In this document: piece after piece, positions 12,901 through 27,900 of the stretch
Layout: every line of letters starts with the position of its first letter
Position numbering within the stretch: the first letter of the stretch is position 1
Assembly (NCBI RefSeq): GCF_947172395.1
Contig: NC_069090.1
Coordinates: 11,228,226 to 11,292,225, forward strand
Reading direction: 5' to 3'
DNA: 64,000 bases
Source: Bicyclus anynana
Taxonomy: Eukaryota > Arthropoda > Insecta > Lepidoptera > Nymphalidae
Notes under the pieces: generated by a model
Seen by the model: only the letters and a program-made list of their open reading frames with translations
What the model was told of the DNA's origin: nothing
Databases searched by the model: none
Position numbers and translations under genes: made by a program

Positions 12901-15900
12901 GCCGATTATAAGACGTATTGTACTCGTAGTATTGATCAAGAACGAAAAATTAAAGTCCCACTGTATTGAAAAAATATTGCACCCCAATAATCTGCATTGT
13001 TTGAACTCCTACAATTGTAAATTCCCTCTTTGTTCCTGATTGGAAGATATTTTGCTCACCACTCATTTGGCGCCTTGTTTCGCTGACTATCAGGCTTAAT
13101 TATCTATTCTATTTATTTTGAATGTATTATTAGTCTACTAGTTATGGAAGAGCAGGGCCGCCCGTTACAAGTTTCAGTAGTAATACTGTAAACTTACTGG
13201 GATGGTTACAATCACTATACTGCTATGTAAATCATGTTTACAGTTTCAAATGTATTACGTCGTCATCAACCCATATTCGGCTCACTACTGACCTCGAGTC
13301 TCCTCTCAGAATGAGAGGGGTAAGGCCACCACGCTGGCCCAATGCGGATTGGCAGACTTCACACACGCAGAGAATTAAGATAATTCTCTGTTATGCAGGT
13401 TTCCTCACGATGTTTTCCTTCACCGATTGAGACACGTGATATTTAATTTCTTAGAATGCACACAACTGAAAAGTTGGAGGTACATGCCCCGGACCGGATT
13501 CGAACCCACACCCTCCGGAATCGGAGGCAGAGGTCATATCACGGCCTGTCAAATGTATTAATTCCAGTCAAATGCTAACCTGGCTGGCGTGCAATGTAAA
13601 AACAAATATATTCGGTCTTCCAGAATTCAGAAATTACTGCTATATTTTTTTTTTATTGAGTTGCCGAATGAATATAATCAAATTGTCCTCATGCCGTGAA
13701 AATTGTTTCACTGGCCGCATAGTAGCATTTTACACCATGCTCCACTTCCTCATTGTAAGCACAATAGCGATATGATTCATGGTGCCATGGAATAGAAAAA
13801 AACATGGCGTAATCTAGCGCAACTAATTCTTACTATTCTATCGACTCTACGAGTATCTACATTTCAAATAGTGAATGTTTTTAGGACTCATTTTTTTTTT
13901 GGACATTTCTATAGGAGACCGATGCTTTTTTACCATATTAAACAGCAAAAGCGGACCTAGATTTTAATCCCAGATCGGGTCAATGAAGGATTTCTAAATG
14001 GTTCTGGACCTATTTTTAGATTTCGGTCTTGGTTTGATACCAAGGAAGTAAGCGTTCCTACACTACGAGCATGTTAAATATTCTAACAACCCAACATACA
14101 TATTGGGGTGCTGGAATTGCGATCCCACACTTGAAAGCGCAGTGTTGGTCGACCCCACTGGGTGGTCCAAGACATGCAAGCGGGTTGCAGGGAGCCGCTG
14201 GATTCTGGCGACTCGAGACCATTTTGTTTGGGAGTTCGTAAAAGAGGCCTATGTCCAACAGTGGACGTCCATCGGCTGATAATGGTGATGATGATGAAGT
14301 GGAAATGCTGAGGGTAGGCAATGCTTTTGGGTGAGGTGCCCGAATGAAGTTGATATAAAAAGATCAGCGATGATAGCAACGTTTAACAATGACAATAATA
14401 ATTGACACGTCGTCACGGCGTTGGCTCGCCACATCACGAACTTTACTCACGAATTTTATTTACAAAGCATTGCAATATAGGATTTTTTATATGCTTAGCA
14501 TACATTCGCGAATGTGATGTCATGATTGTTGGGTTGAATTATGGCAATAATAAAGAACGGAGAGTTGTTCTTCGGGGAGATCCGTTTTCAATGGTGATCA
14601 GATCATTGTCGTCATCAATTCCTATTGACATTTAAAGATTCTTCGGTATCTAAATGACTTTTTTGATGAATATGGCGTTGTACTGTTTTTTGTCGAAAAA
14701 ATTTTGCGAAAGTTAGCAAAGAAATTGAATATTCATTTATACCTCATACGCAGTGTAGCTATTCAATATTTCTATTGTACGAGTACTCTTGAATTGGCTA
14801 TACCTATTAGTATGTACTAAATTTTGATGTTTTGGTTACTCGGTTAGTTAAGTGTAACTCTACTTAGCTCGCTCAGTTCTTATAGTATTTATTATAGTAT
14901 AGGTATAAACTAATCAAAAATATCGTATTTACATAATTTTTTTAAAAAACCTACCCAAGATTACGGATTGATAGCTATCCTCGATTATCAGTGACGTTTA
15001 AACTATCTTTACATAGTCAAACTATGTGTCAGTAGGTTATTGAAAAGCATATAAGAACAGAAAGATAGATTTTCTTAACTTTAGCAAGCTAAATGGCGGA
15101 TAGATAGGTTATTGAAAGTAAGTCAAGGAGTTTCTTACGAGTATCCTGACGTAGTTTTTCAACGAAAACCATAATAATTATTGTTCTAACTGAATGGACG
15201 AGTTTTTGTATCGTTCATCGATTTTACGAAACAATACATTTGCGATGACATGTCGTGCAGTTCCGAAGGTTGGCACGATGCGTCACGAGCTAACTCCTCA
15301 CGATCGCTGTTGCCAAATTAACTTTCAAAATTGTCGCTGACTGTCGGTTTAGGATTAACAATAAAGTGACGGACAATTCTTTGAAGAAAAACCCGCATAC
15401 TGTGTAGTTTAGCTATAGTGGGTTGAAGTTTCATACATAGGTATTCATTACTAGCTGACGCCGCGCGGTTTCACTCGCGTGGTTCCCGTTCCCGTAGCAA
15501 TACGGGGATAATATATAGCCTATAGCCTTCCTCGATAAATGGGCTATCGAACACTGAAAGAATTTTTCAAATCGGACCAGTAGTTCCTGTGATTAGCGCG
15601 TTCAAGCAAATAAACCAACAAACAAACTCTTCAGTTTTATAATATTAGTTTCAGTTTTATAGCTTAACTATATCAGCCCAATTAGCCAATGTACCTACCT
15701 AAGCCAAGCTCCGAGTCTCAGGAAGAGATCATTCCCTCCACACGTTTTACTAGTCCGGAGCCTAGCTATATTACTTGTATGTTACATATTCATTCTCTTT
15801 CTACAAAGGCTAATGGTCTAAAAAACAGAAATGTGTGTAAATAACATTTTCATCAATAAGTCACGTGATCAACTTATCCGATATATCATTCCCTTTATTG

Positions 15901-18900
15901 GTAACGACTGTAGAAAGAGAATCGATATATTAACATGGCTAGAGCGGCTAAATTCTCTTGCATAGGTAGATAGATAACTTACGTGTTCACATAAACCTCT
16001 CGGTGACGTCAGTGACGTTGGGTTTGTGTGAAAAAATTTCAATTATTGCTAAAATAAAATGTAACTTAACTTGAAAAAAAATTACTAAGGTACGAGTCTG
16101 AATTGATAAGTAAAGAAAATTACCTAAACTTGAAGAAAATTACTAAGGTATGAATCAAAAAGTGGGCCAAAGTGCTAATTTGCGTTTAAATTACAAATTA
16201 CATAAATAATTAGCAAGGGCCATATTTTCTGATAAAACGGATAGCTATAATTACTACCGATTTAGACTTGGAAAACATACCTGTTTATTACTATAAAAAC
16301 CTTACATTTTTTTGCTAAAACATTCATTTCAAGCATTCTTTGTGCTACGCGGAGCTTAGCACGGCTTGTTACGGAAAAAACTCACGATTTAGTGTAGGCA
16401 CAGACCAAGTGCCTGTCATAACCAGATTTACCACATTTTATCAAGGCCGTTTGTTAGCCTATCACCTACCGTAGGTGAGTACGGTTACTTACCTACCGTA
16501 GGTTACCGAGGCAATTAGGGTTTGCACTGTGGTGACTTTCGAAGGTTATCACTTACCATCAGGTGCAGTCAAGGGTAAAGAATAAAAAAAAAGACTTTCG
16601 AAGGTTTCAAGGGTACTCTTAATTATAAACCGTTTCAATATGGACCGAGAGTCTATGGTAGTCAGACTTAGGTACCACATTTTATCAACGCTGTAAGCAA
16701 TGGCGTGCACTTCATAGATGCATAAACGCAATGTATACTCTAAGGATTTATTACGTATTGGAGATGGAATTTTCCATTTTGTACAATTTATACGTTATAT
16801 GTATGTATATCCTACCCTAGTTAAAAACCTTGTGCGCACCACTGGCCGTAAGTTTGTCAGTCCATGCTCATTGCTCAAATCGTAGTTAAAAGTACAGTAG
16901 TCAATTATAGAATTCGGACTATGGTTTGCAGCAGGTTTCAAGGGTCCAGATTCTCAACCGTCCCAGTAAAATGCTTATTTTTTTATTATTGTCCTCAGCA
17001 TAATATTATGAGAAATATCTCCGGTCGTCTTGACTTCGCGACAAAAATCACCGTCAAAGATTTTTATGTTTCCCGAACGGCCCTCTAAGCCGAGGTCCGA
17101 GTCTCAGAGGAGACGCCCTTGGAGAGTGGTTCCGCCCATCTAACTCTGCTTCTGCCTTCGGGCCCCATCAGGCGATGCTTCTGCGCTCGCCCAAACCCCC
17201 GGTGACGCCGCTGAGGTCCCATATGGAGCCCACGGCACTTACACAATCAGGAAAAACAAAAGATTTTTATAAGAGAGCTTTATGGGTCTCTAGCGAAGAG
17301 TCGCCACGAGGCCAAGGGTCTGGCGACTGAAGACATGATTCCTCCATGATATTTTGTATGACAACAGTCTTAATTACTTTTTTTAGTATCTGTCATATCT
17401 TCTAATTATGGCCAATATTCCCATTCTCCTCCAACTAGGGGCGAGGATCGAACTACTGCCTGTGTAGTTGAGCTATTGAGGTTAAAAAAACCATAATTCA
17501 CTATCGTACTTACAGCTATGGTAGGAGCATAAGCTGACATAATTTTCAACCTTCGTAAAAGAGGTATGTCTGACTGTTGCAGGCTCTAGTTAAAGATGCA
17601 GTGTTCAACGAACTTGAGAGATTACAAGATGTCTTCCACTCGATATAAGATACCTACTTATACTTATAATCCTACTATCCTACTAATATTATAAACGCGA
17701 AAGTTTGTATGGATATGTTTGTTTGGATATTTATTACTCTTTAACGCCGCTACTACTGAACAGATTTGGATGAAATTTAAAATGAATTAGATAATACCCT
17801 GGATTAACACATAGGCTACATTTCATCCCGGAAAAATCCATGGTTTCCGCGGGATTACTGAAGAACAGAATTCCACGCGGACGAAGTTGCGGGCGTCCGC
17901 TAATAATTAATTATGCTGACGATATTATACGTAAAAATTATGATGACGATATTAAAAGAAAAATAATAAAACTAAAACATCTCGACGACATAAAAAGCGC
18001 CCTGAAGGATAGATCTTAAATATGTTAATAGGTTAGTAATTATAGGGAAAAATATAAAATAGCAACCAATACCAAGTTATTTCAAATAATATATTATGTG
18101 CCTGTAAATGAAACATCAAAAAATCTACTATATCCTCTAGAATAAAACATGGCAGATGAAATCGCAAGCAAAGGCTACTTTGTAAATAATATTTCATAAT
18201 CAACTTGCATCTGTAATGTAATAAGATTTACTCAACTGCAACTCATAAAAACTGATACAAGACATTAGAATTATGCTGTTGGTAATTCTAACATTCTAAC
18301 AGCCCCTTCACACTAGCAACGTTTGTCAAGCGTTCGCGTAGCGCAGATACGTAGCTCTGACGTTGCGATTTTGTAGTGTAATGAGGTTTACTTACTGAAA
18401 TAAGGTCATACACGACATTTGCATTATACGGTACGGTACAATTTATACGGTTAAAAGCCCCTTCACACTAGCAACGATGGTCGAGCGTTTACGTAGCATA
18501 GAGACGTTTTTATGCATAAAGTTTCCGATATTCGCTAGCCTCTATTGCTGTCACGCGGTAATCGTTTATACGTAGCTCTAACGTTGCGATTTTGTAGTGT
18601 AATGAAGTTTACTCACTTAAATAAAGTGATACCACGACATTTGCATTATACGGTTGGTAATTTAAAAGCCCCTTCAAACTAGCGACGTTGAACGAGCGTT
18701 TGCGTAACGTATAGACGTTCTTATGCACGTTTTCGATATTCGCTAGTATCTTGTCGCGCGGTCATCGTATATACGTAGCACATCACATCGCAATTTCGTA
18801 GTGTTGAGCATGAATCTCCTCTCAGAATGAGAGGGCTTAGGCCTTAGTCCACCACGCTGGCCCAATGCGGATTGACAGACCTCACACACGTAGAGAATTA

Positions 18901-21900
18901 AGAAAATTATCAGGTATGCAGGTTTCTTTACAATGTTTTTCCTTAACCGTTTGAAGCACATGATATTTAAATTCTTAAAATGCACACAACTGAAAAGTTT
19001 GAGGTGCATGCCCCGGACCGGATTCGAATCTACACCCTCAGGAATCGCAGGTAGAGGTCGCAATAGGCTATCACGGCTCAACTTAAAATGCGTCATATAA
19101 ATGAAATCAATATTAAAAATATTTTGTGTTCAAACAGCACACGAAGTAATCTTGTAATTTTTATATTGTTGAGATAAATGCCAATAAATTTACATGTCTG
19201 GCAATATTTTTAATAGCTATACCTACTTAATAAGTGCCATTTAATTTGTACATGTGGTAAATATTGTGAAATACTAGAATTTCATTACATTTGCAAGTAA
19301 GCATGTAGAAATTACGATTGCATCGCAGAAAGTGTTCGTTCAAGCATGATTACTTAAGACAACATTTTCAGAATTAGATATTAATTTACATTAATTTTGC
19401 TTGTTCATCAAGTGAGCCATTTCGTAATTTTTGTCAATCAGACTGCAATCGGGTTTGTCAATTAGGTATATTTTAAAGCAATGTGTTACTAAATAGTAAC
19501 TAATTGAATTATTACTGTATTATTTGCGAAAAATCGACGACAGAAAAACTTCTACGTATACGTTTCAACCCGAAATCGGAGCATTTTTAGGAGATTTTGA
19601 CTCTCCAAAGAGTCTTGATAGATAGTGCATAAGACCTCTGCCTGAGATTCAAAGGGCGTGGGTTCGAATCCGGTCTGGAACATGCACCTCTAACTTTTCA
19701 ATTAAGTGCATTTTGAGATTTTTTCGAACGATTATGGAAAAACATCGTGTAAACTGCATACCTAAAAATTTTCTTAATTCTCTAAACTGTAATTGACAAC
19801 CCATGTTCGGCTCACTGTTGAGCACGAGTCTCCCCTCAGAATGAGAGGAGTTAGGCTAACAGTCCACCACGCTGGCCCAATGCGAATTGGCAGATTTCAC
19901 ACACGTAGAGAATTGAGAAAATTCTTTATGCAGATTTCCTCACAATGTTTTTCCTTCACTGTTTGAGACACGTGTTATTTAACTTCCTAAATGCATATTA
20001 CTGAAAAGTTGGAGATGCATGCCCTAGACTGGACAAACCTATGCCCCCCGAAACAAAGGCAGAGCCCCAGAGGTTATATCCACTGGGCTATCACGGCTCA
20101 TCAAACTGTTTAACATATTATAATCTATATAACTACGTTAATTTACATGGACATTATACGCCCTAACTAACTATCGAATAAACTTATCGTATTTAATCTA
20201 AGCCGCAGCTGTCCTCTGAAACAAAATATCACCACATAATAAGGGCCTTGCGGTGCACCAACTATACGCCATATCAACTAACACTTGACACTAGTGTAGA
20301 AAGTTACCTTTACCACCTACGTGATGTTAAAGATTCAATTTCGTTACTGTGAAAGCCTTGCAAATTATTGCACTCCGAATATCCGACTTCTAAAGGCTAA
20401 TTGCACCTTCGTTTTCATGCTACAAACATGAAATTTGGCAGGGATTAGTTTCATTGTTTGAAGATGTTCTTTATAAAGAAATTTTGCGACAGGCCCGGAT
20501 TAAGAAGGTCTAAGGCTCTCGCAAGTTTAGCTGTGTTCCAACCTAAAGGATATGTTGCATCTGGTTTTCCAACTTCGGGATCGACTTTTTTTGTCAAGAA
20601 TTACTATAAAGTAAGATATCTCCATATTAGATGTCGGGTAGTGGATGTCTCAAAAGATGATTACAATAAAAACATATAACACATGTTGTAGGTAGATAAC
20701 AGGTTTCAGTCATTTGATAACATTGAAAAAAAGCTCCCGTTATCCGCTACATACAAGTTCTAGGACTTCAGTCGAAGCCTACCGATACAAAAACGTTTAA
20801 AATACCTATGCTATGGTATAGCTTATAGAAGATAGATACTAAAAGCTTGTGAGTTTATTTTACTTAATATAATATTAAGAAATCTTTATTATTTATCTAA
20901 GTGGTGGGTTTAATTTAGCAAAGGAAAGTGGTCTGGAACTGTTAATAAAAATTATGATGATTTTTTTATTCTTTACAAGTTAGTCCTTGACTACAATCTC
21001 ACCTGATGGGTAGTGATGATGCAATCTAAGAGGGAAGCGGGCTAACTTGTTAGGAGTATGAAAATCCACACCCCTTTCGGTTTCAGACATCGTACCGGAA
21101 CTCAAAATCACCTGTACGTAAAACAACCAATATAAACTAAGAACCAGAATAAATATACAAAGATTATTTTACTGTTATAGGTTATTCTAATGCTCTCATT
21201 ATGAATTATTATGAGTTATTATTGGTTAATCCATACTTGCAATATGTAACTTACCTCATTCTTAATCTCCAACTTAGCCACTAACCTAAATAGGGTTAGA
21301 TTAGCGGCTAAGGTGGCTAAGGTCGTGTCAAGACAGTTAAAAGGGTTAATCTGATATTATTAATTAGCGTTTGCTAACAATGCAAAAGTATGCAAATAAT
21401 ATAATTAGGTATACAGATTAAAAAACTATTCCACGAGTTAATCCGTGAATACTTGCACTTACGAGCATTATACACCATTTAGGTATATTTCTTTTCTTCC
21501 TGAACAGTGATATTTGTGATACTTTGAGACTTGTTTTCCCTGGGAAGAATCTCGTTTAACCTAGGAAGCGTTCTGGTCGGAATTTACTCAGGCATTGCTT
21601 AGCATCTGACCAGATATGTGGGACTCACTGACTGGTAGCCAGAATACCCACTAAAACTTAGCAGATCCGTCTGTGTCGATCATGTACTTTGAAATGTCGA
21701 TGCAATCATCGGTGCACTAATGGTAAGATTGCAGGAAGTCTCACTGCCTCCTCCTACCTGTTTTTTCTGCGGAGCTGGTGTGCATTAGCCAGCCATTGCT
21801 AACCTAAGACCTCCATTAAGCTAATGATAGACTCACAAAATAAGCATTGTAAGACCCCTTATAGCAGTCGTCCACAAATCCTACTGTAGGTATCGCATCA

Positions 21901-24900
21901 AACAGATTTTTAATTTTACGGTTGATAAAATCCGTTCGATACGATCCGTACGATGCGATCTGTGGACGAACTTGTATGACTTTCTATACAAAGAATACTA
22001 AAATCCGTTTGCTGCGATTCGTCCGAACCGTACGATGCGGATCAGTGGACACCTGTCTTTATTCGCCACGGAACATGTAGGTACACTAGTAACGTGTCCC
22101 AAAATTCAATGATAAGCACCAGATGGTAAACCTGCTTATGATTCCAGGGAAAATGTTCAAATATGCTCAATTCTTTACCATTTATAAATTGAGATATACG
22201 TTATTATCCTCTTTATTCTGTGAATAAAGAAGATCCAGAATGAGTCTTTACAAGCAGCGTGGTGAAGCCGGTGAAACTCATAAAAAAAACAAACGTAACG
22301 CGTCTCCTTGACATCCGCATTTATAAACTTTTTTCATAATTTGTATTTCAAAAATGAACACTAACAACAATTACGTAAATTAATATAATAATCAATAATT
22401 ACCAATAAAAAATACTCCATCTTATTTATTTAGTTTTTATGATCAGTTTTTAAAATATTTAAAAAATTAAGACGCCATTTTTCTTAAATAATATTGAAAA
22501 TTACTGATGCAACGCTTCGTGTCGTACTGAATCGAAAATGTATTCGTTTTTGAATTTAGTATTTGGAGCGGTTACGACACCGTCGTATTCCGTGCTCTAT
22601 CTGCCTATTATTCTTTAATCTGTGACGTTAAACTTAAACAAATGTTTATTTTATTACAGGTCTCCATTCAGATCTGTCTCTAACTTCGCTGGATGGTGAT
22701 GAAGGTGAGACTCTCCGACGTGGAGCGCTGGCGGCCGCGTGCGCTGATGCTGTGGCTGCTTATGCTCAACTTGAGGGGTCCAGAGTGAGGGACTCCATCG
22801 CTGCTCACGCCAGGCGGGCGCTGGAGCGAGAGAGGCAGATAGATGAGAAGAATGACGTCATTGCCGATCTGTCTTCTAAGGTAAGCTGGGATGATGAAAA
22901 TTTTTTAAATTGTATATAAATTAAGAGTATGCTAATAGTAAAGCAATTTTGTAAAAGTAACAGGATATCTGCGGTCATTACTTTCGGAGTACAGGGATTT
23001 AAAGGGTCAGATGGTACGAACTAATGACGTCGTAGGCACATAATGATCGTTAAATTTGTATGGGCATTCAAACATAATTACTAATATCTTTGTTATTTGT
23101 GCGTTTATGTTTATAGTTCATATAAATTGAATATCCATTCCAAATTTCAGCCAAATCGGTTCAGTAGTTTCGGCGTTAAAGAGTAACAAACATCCAAACA
23201 AACACCCATACTTCGCGTTCATAATATTAGTAGGATAACTGAGCAAATCGAACTGTATGTGCATTAGACTATTCCAAAACTGTTAGAGAACTAACGGACC
23301 ATTACGTTTCAGACAACAGTTAATATTGAAAATATGAATTAAACACTGATGCTTAGAAATTAATTTGATTACAAATAGCCTTTGACGGCCATTTGACGGC
23401 CTCCGCGTTTCCACCCTACCGGCAAAGACGTACCGCCAAGCGATTTAGTGTTCCGGTACGAGGCCATGTAGAAACCGAAAGGGGTGTGGATTTTCATCCT
23501 CCTCCTAACAAGTTAGCCCGCTTCCATCTAAGACTGCATCATCACTTACCATCACGTGAGATTATAGTCAAGGGCTAACTTGTAAAGAATAAAAAAAAGC
23601 AGTATAAAAAGGTGATTATAAAATTACAATACTTGCATAAGAAATGAAATCATCAGTTAAGTTTTAACATCAAGTTACCTTGATGCATCGTTATCATAAA
23701 CAATAACTGTCTGATTCGAATGATCAGCTGTATTTTTTTTTTATAATAAATTTTTCCTCAATCGACTTGCAACGGTATTATAATGTGGCATGATTGGAAA
23801 CAATGGTGTGTGTCAATGGACTTTGATTTGTAACCGACTTCAAAAAAAAAGAAGTTGTTCAAAAAAAAGATGTTCAATGTTTGTTACCTCATAAATTCAT
23901 AATTTCTTAACCAATTTTAAAAATTCTTTTTTTGTTTAAAAGACTTCCAGATTGGTCCCATTTTATTCATGAAAATCGATTCAGTAATTTTGTGTTAAAA
24001 TGAAAATAACGAAATTGCCTGTACTCACTTAAAACAGAAAAATAAAATATTTTTAACAAAAATATTCAACTGACTTCAAAATCACAAAAATAAACTAAAA
24101 AAAAAAAAAAAAAAAACATACATACAGCCGAACGTAGAACCTCCTCCTTTTTGGAAGTCGGTTAAAAAAGCGAAAAATAACATCTTTCTGATCACTTTGA
24201 CGGCGATGCCAACACAGTGATGCATTAACTAAACCCGTTTAAATCATAAAGCTTTAGGATTTTAAGACGGTTCTTTCAGAAACGGCTTCAATTAATTTAC
24301 GTCACTGGATTAGCACCGCCTTCAAAGTGATCAGAATCATCAGATCAGCACATACTATGTTATTTTATGCTTTTTACTTTATACTTGTGATTTTGAAGTC
24401 GGTTGAATTTTTTTGTTAAAAAGATTTTTAATATTTACTCATATATTGTTTAAAGATTTTTCTAATTGTTTTTATATTTAAAGTTACTAAGTGTGGCAGA
24501 ATATTCAGTCTTCCAATGTTATCCTTCTTAGTTCTTACCCACCTACGATCGGTTAAAATTCACATATCCGGTTATCTCTACCCATATACGATTATACGCG
24601 TTTCTATTGACCTTACCCATGTAGAGTACGATACAACTAGTTCATTATGATTTTGTATGGCTCGATGTGGGAGTATAATGATCTGATATATTCGCATATT
24701 TGGTTTGAGCTTCTATTAATTTGTTGTTTTTATTAACCGACTTCAATAAAGTAGGTTATTAGCGCGATTATGTAGTTTTATGTTATTGTTTGATTGGCAC
24801 ACTGTACAGTTTATAGATTTAGTATTTTTATTTATTTTTTTAATTTTTGATAGTGTTTTGTTTATTTTATATTACAACATTGTTAAAAATTTTAAAAAAA

Positions 24901-27900
24901 GGAGAAATAAATAAATGAGAGAGTAAATCATGAGATAATAATAATCATTTATTTTCAAGAATTATTGATTACAACATACAACTAAATTTAAAGCCTCAAT
25001 AGCTCAACGGTAAGAGCGGTCGGACTCATCACCGAAGGGTGATGGTTCGATCCCCGCTCCGTTGGTCTATTGTCGTACCCACTCATAATACACGTCTTTC
25101 CCGACTAGTTGGAGGGGAATGGGAGTATTAATCATATTTAAAAAAAGATATGACAAACATTCTTTTTAAATTATTAAAAACAAATTGTGTTATTCTTCTT
25201 AATATTTATTTATAGACTTCAAGCCCTTGAACAAAAATTACCTGTGAAATGACCCAAAGTGAATAACGCTTAGAAGGTTGTTACTATATCAGAAAATAAC
25301 TCTGAACATTTTTCCAGCGCAGGAGTCGAAATATAAGTGTCGCTAGCCTTACTCTTCACTCGCGTACTCACCTGTACCGCTCAGAAATGACGGCATAGTG
25401 CTCAGAGTTATTTTCTCATATAGTAACAGCCTTCTAAGCATTATTCACGTTGGGTCATTTCACATGTAATTTTTGTTCAATGGCTTGTAGTCTATACCTA
25501 CCTATACTTAATTCTTAGTATTTATACTTAAGTTAAAAAGTAATCCAGTTCTAAATTGTACCTACATAATAATTCTATTTAGTATTGCCAGCAACGTATT
25601 TAATTTCCAACTTGTTAAATGCCACTGTGAGACAAAAGCTTTGCGTGACCATCAGGTCACGGAGTGGTCGAGCGGGTGCAACGACCAGCCTATTCATACC
25701 ATGAGGCTTTACGGAAATGACCCAGCATTATAATGTAGCCTTGCACCGGCGAAAATAAACATTCTATTTCAGTTTGTAACTCTTTTTATGTTAATTTTAT
25801 TTCAAATGGCGGAGGCACGCGAATTCGTTCGTGTGAAATTCTGGCTTTTACAAATACGTAGGTCATGGGTTTTTCCGAAATAAAAAAAACCTACGTTCTG
25901 CTCAAAGGGCTAATTGAATATGCAATTTCGAAAAGGGCACATTTCTGACAATTTAAAATGTCCAGGAATAGAAAAAAACGAATTATTATCTAAACCAGTG
26001 TATCATTTCTAAAAGTAACTGTCGTGTTACATTTTGGTGTTAATAAGCCTTCGATAATTACGGACCGGGGCATGCACCTCCAACTTTGCAGTTGTGTGCA
26101 TTTTAAGAAATTAAATATCACGTGTCTAAAACGGTAAAGGAAAACACCGTGAGGAAACCCTGCATACCAGAGAATTTTCTTAATTCTCTGCGTGTGTGAA
26201 GTCTGCCAATCCGCATTGGGCCAGCGTGGTAGACTATTGGCCTAACTCCTCTCATTCTGAGAGGAGACTTGAGCTCAGCAGTGAGCCGAATATGGGTTGA
26301 TGATGATGATGATGAAGTACTAAAATTATTTATTTTAAAATTAATCTAAACATGATATTAGATAATTTACTTATATGTACAGAATAATATCCGACATGTG
26401 CTTTTTTCGAATTTGCATATTCAATTTATCTCTATACCAAATTTCATCCAAATCGGTTTAGCGGTTTTGCAGTAACAAGCAGACAGATTTCTTTTGCATT
26501 TATAATATTTGTATATAGGTATAATTTCATTAAATTTTACTCATAATATAATAATACTGCATTTCTGACAATAAAAAAGTAGTTCGTGGTAATTATGCAG
26601 GCGCATAATATGTAGTTACGACAAAGTTTTTATTTTTACGACTTTGTTACTCAACCAGTAGATAAGCACAACTTAAATATCAAGGTCTAAAGAGATTGCC
26701 TGAAAAGGTGTATAATTAAAATATTTCTTATATTATTTTTTTAAATATAAAATCCCAACACAACCTCGTAGTGTCACCCGCGTAATTTCCATTCCCGTGG
26801 GAATATAGCCTATGGACTATGGGGATAAAATATAGCCTATGTTACTCCCTGATAATGTAGCTCTTTATTGGTGAAAGAATTTTTCAAATCAGTCCAGTAG
26901 TTTTGAGTTTATTCGTTATATCATCATTATCAACCCATATTCGGCTCACTGCTGAGCTCGTGTATCCACTCAAGATGAGAGGGGTTAGGCCAATACTCCA
27001 CCACGCTGGCCTAATACGGATTGGCAGACTTCACACACGCAGAGAATTAAGAAAATCTGGTATGCAGGTTTTCTCACGATGTTTTCCCTCGCCGTTTGAG
27101 ACACGTGATATTTAATTTCTTAAAATGCACACAACTGAAAAGTTGGAGGTGCATGTCCCGGACCGGATTCAAACCCACACCCTCCGGAATCGGAGGCAGG
27201 GGTAATATCCACTGGGCTATCACGGCTCTCATTCGTTATGTACTGAAATACAAATATTTCCTCTCTATAATATTCGTGTAGATTTTCTTTTTAATAGGCC
27301 TCTAATAGTCAAGTTACAAAATTACCATTATAATGATTTCGTTAACGTGTCTCAAACCCATAAAGTTCTTATTAAGTTGCATCTGCTGTGCTGAAAGATA
27401 ATTTAATTTTCCAAGTGATGGAATTTTCTCCGCATAATTGTCACTGTTTTTGCTCAATAGTGTGTGGTTAGCGGAAATGCACATCGTGGGAGCTCGGGGA
27501 AATCTGTTGAATTTCTTAGGAATGCGTTTTTAGAGGCACTTTCACGGACCATTTCCTCCTATGGAAATTAATTTATTAAGTGTTCATGATGTTTAATGGG
27601 AGGCACGATGTTTTGATGATTTCATTTGATTGATTGATAAACAAATCTATACTTACTATAATATTGTGAAGTTGGTGAGTTTGTATTTTGGTTGTTTGAT
27701 TGAAGAAATCTATCTATCTATCTAGTACCTATCGCTAATCTGAGGAACTACTGTTTCGATGCTAATAAAATATTTTCGTGTTGGTGAATCAAATTATGGG
27801 AGAGAGTAAATGCGACAAAAACAGAAAAAGTTATATATTTGAGAGTTGTCTTTGAGAGTAATAGCGACAAAAACAGGAAAATATATTTGAGAGTTATATG

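Noticed and set aside
18743..19096. 117-codon open frame on the minus strand
   Set aside because: It reads through a family A SINE and the end of the 18301 array.
24993..25066. tRNA-like sequence with A and B boxes
   Set aside because: The acceptor strands do not pair, no normal anticodon arm could be drawn, and a truncated relative with the same downstream body exists at 17405-17482. It is a SINE head, not a tRNA gene.
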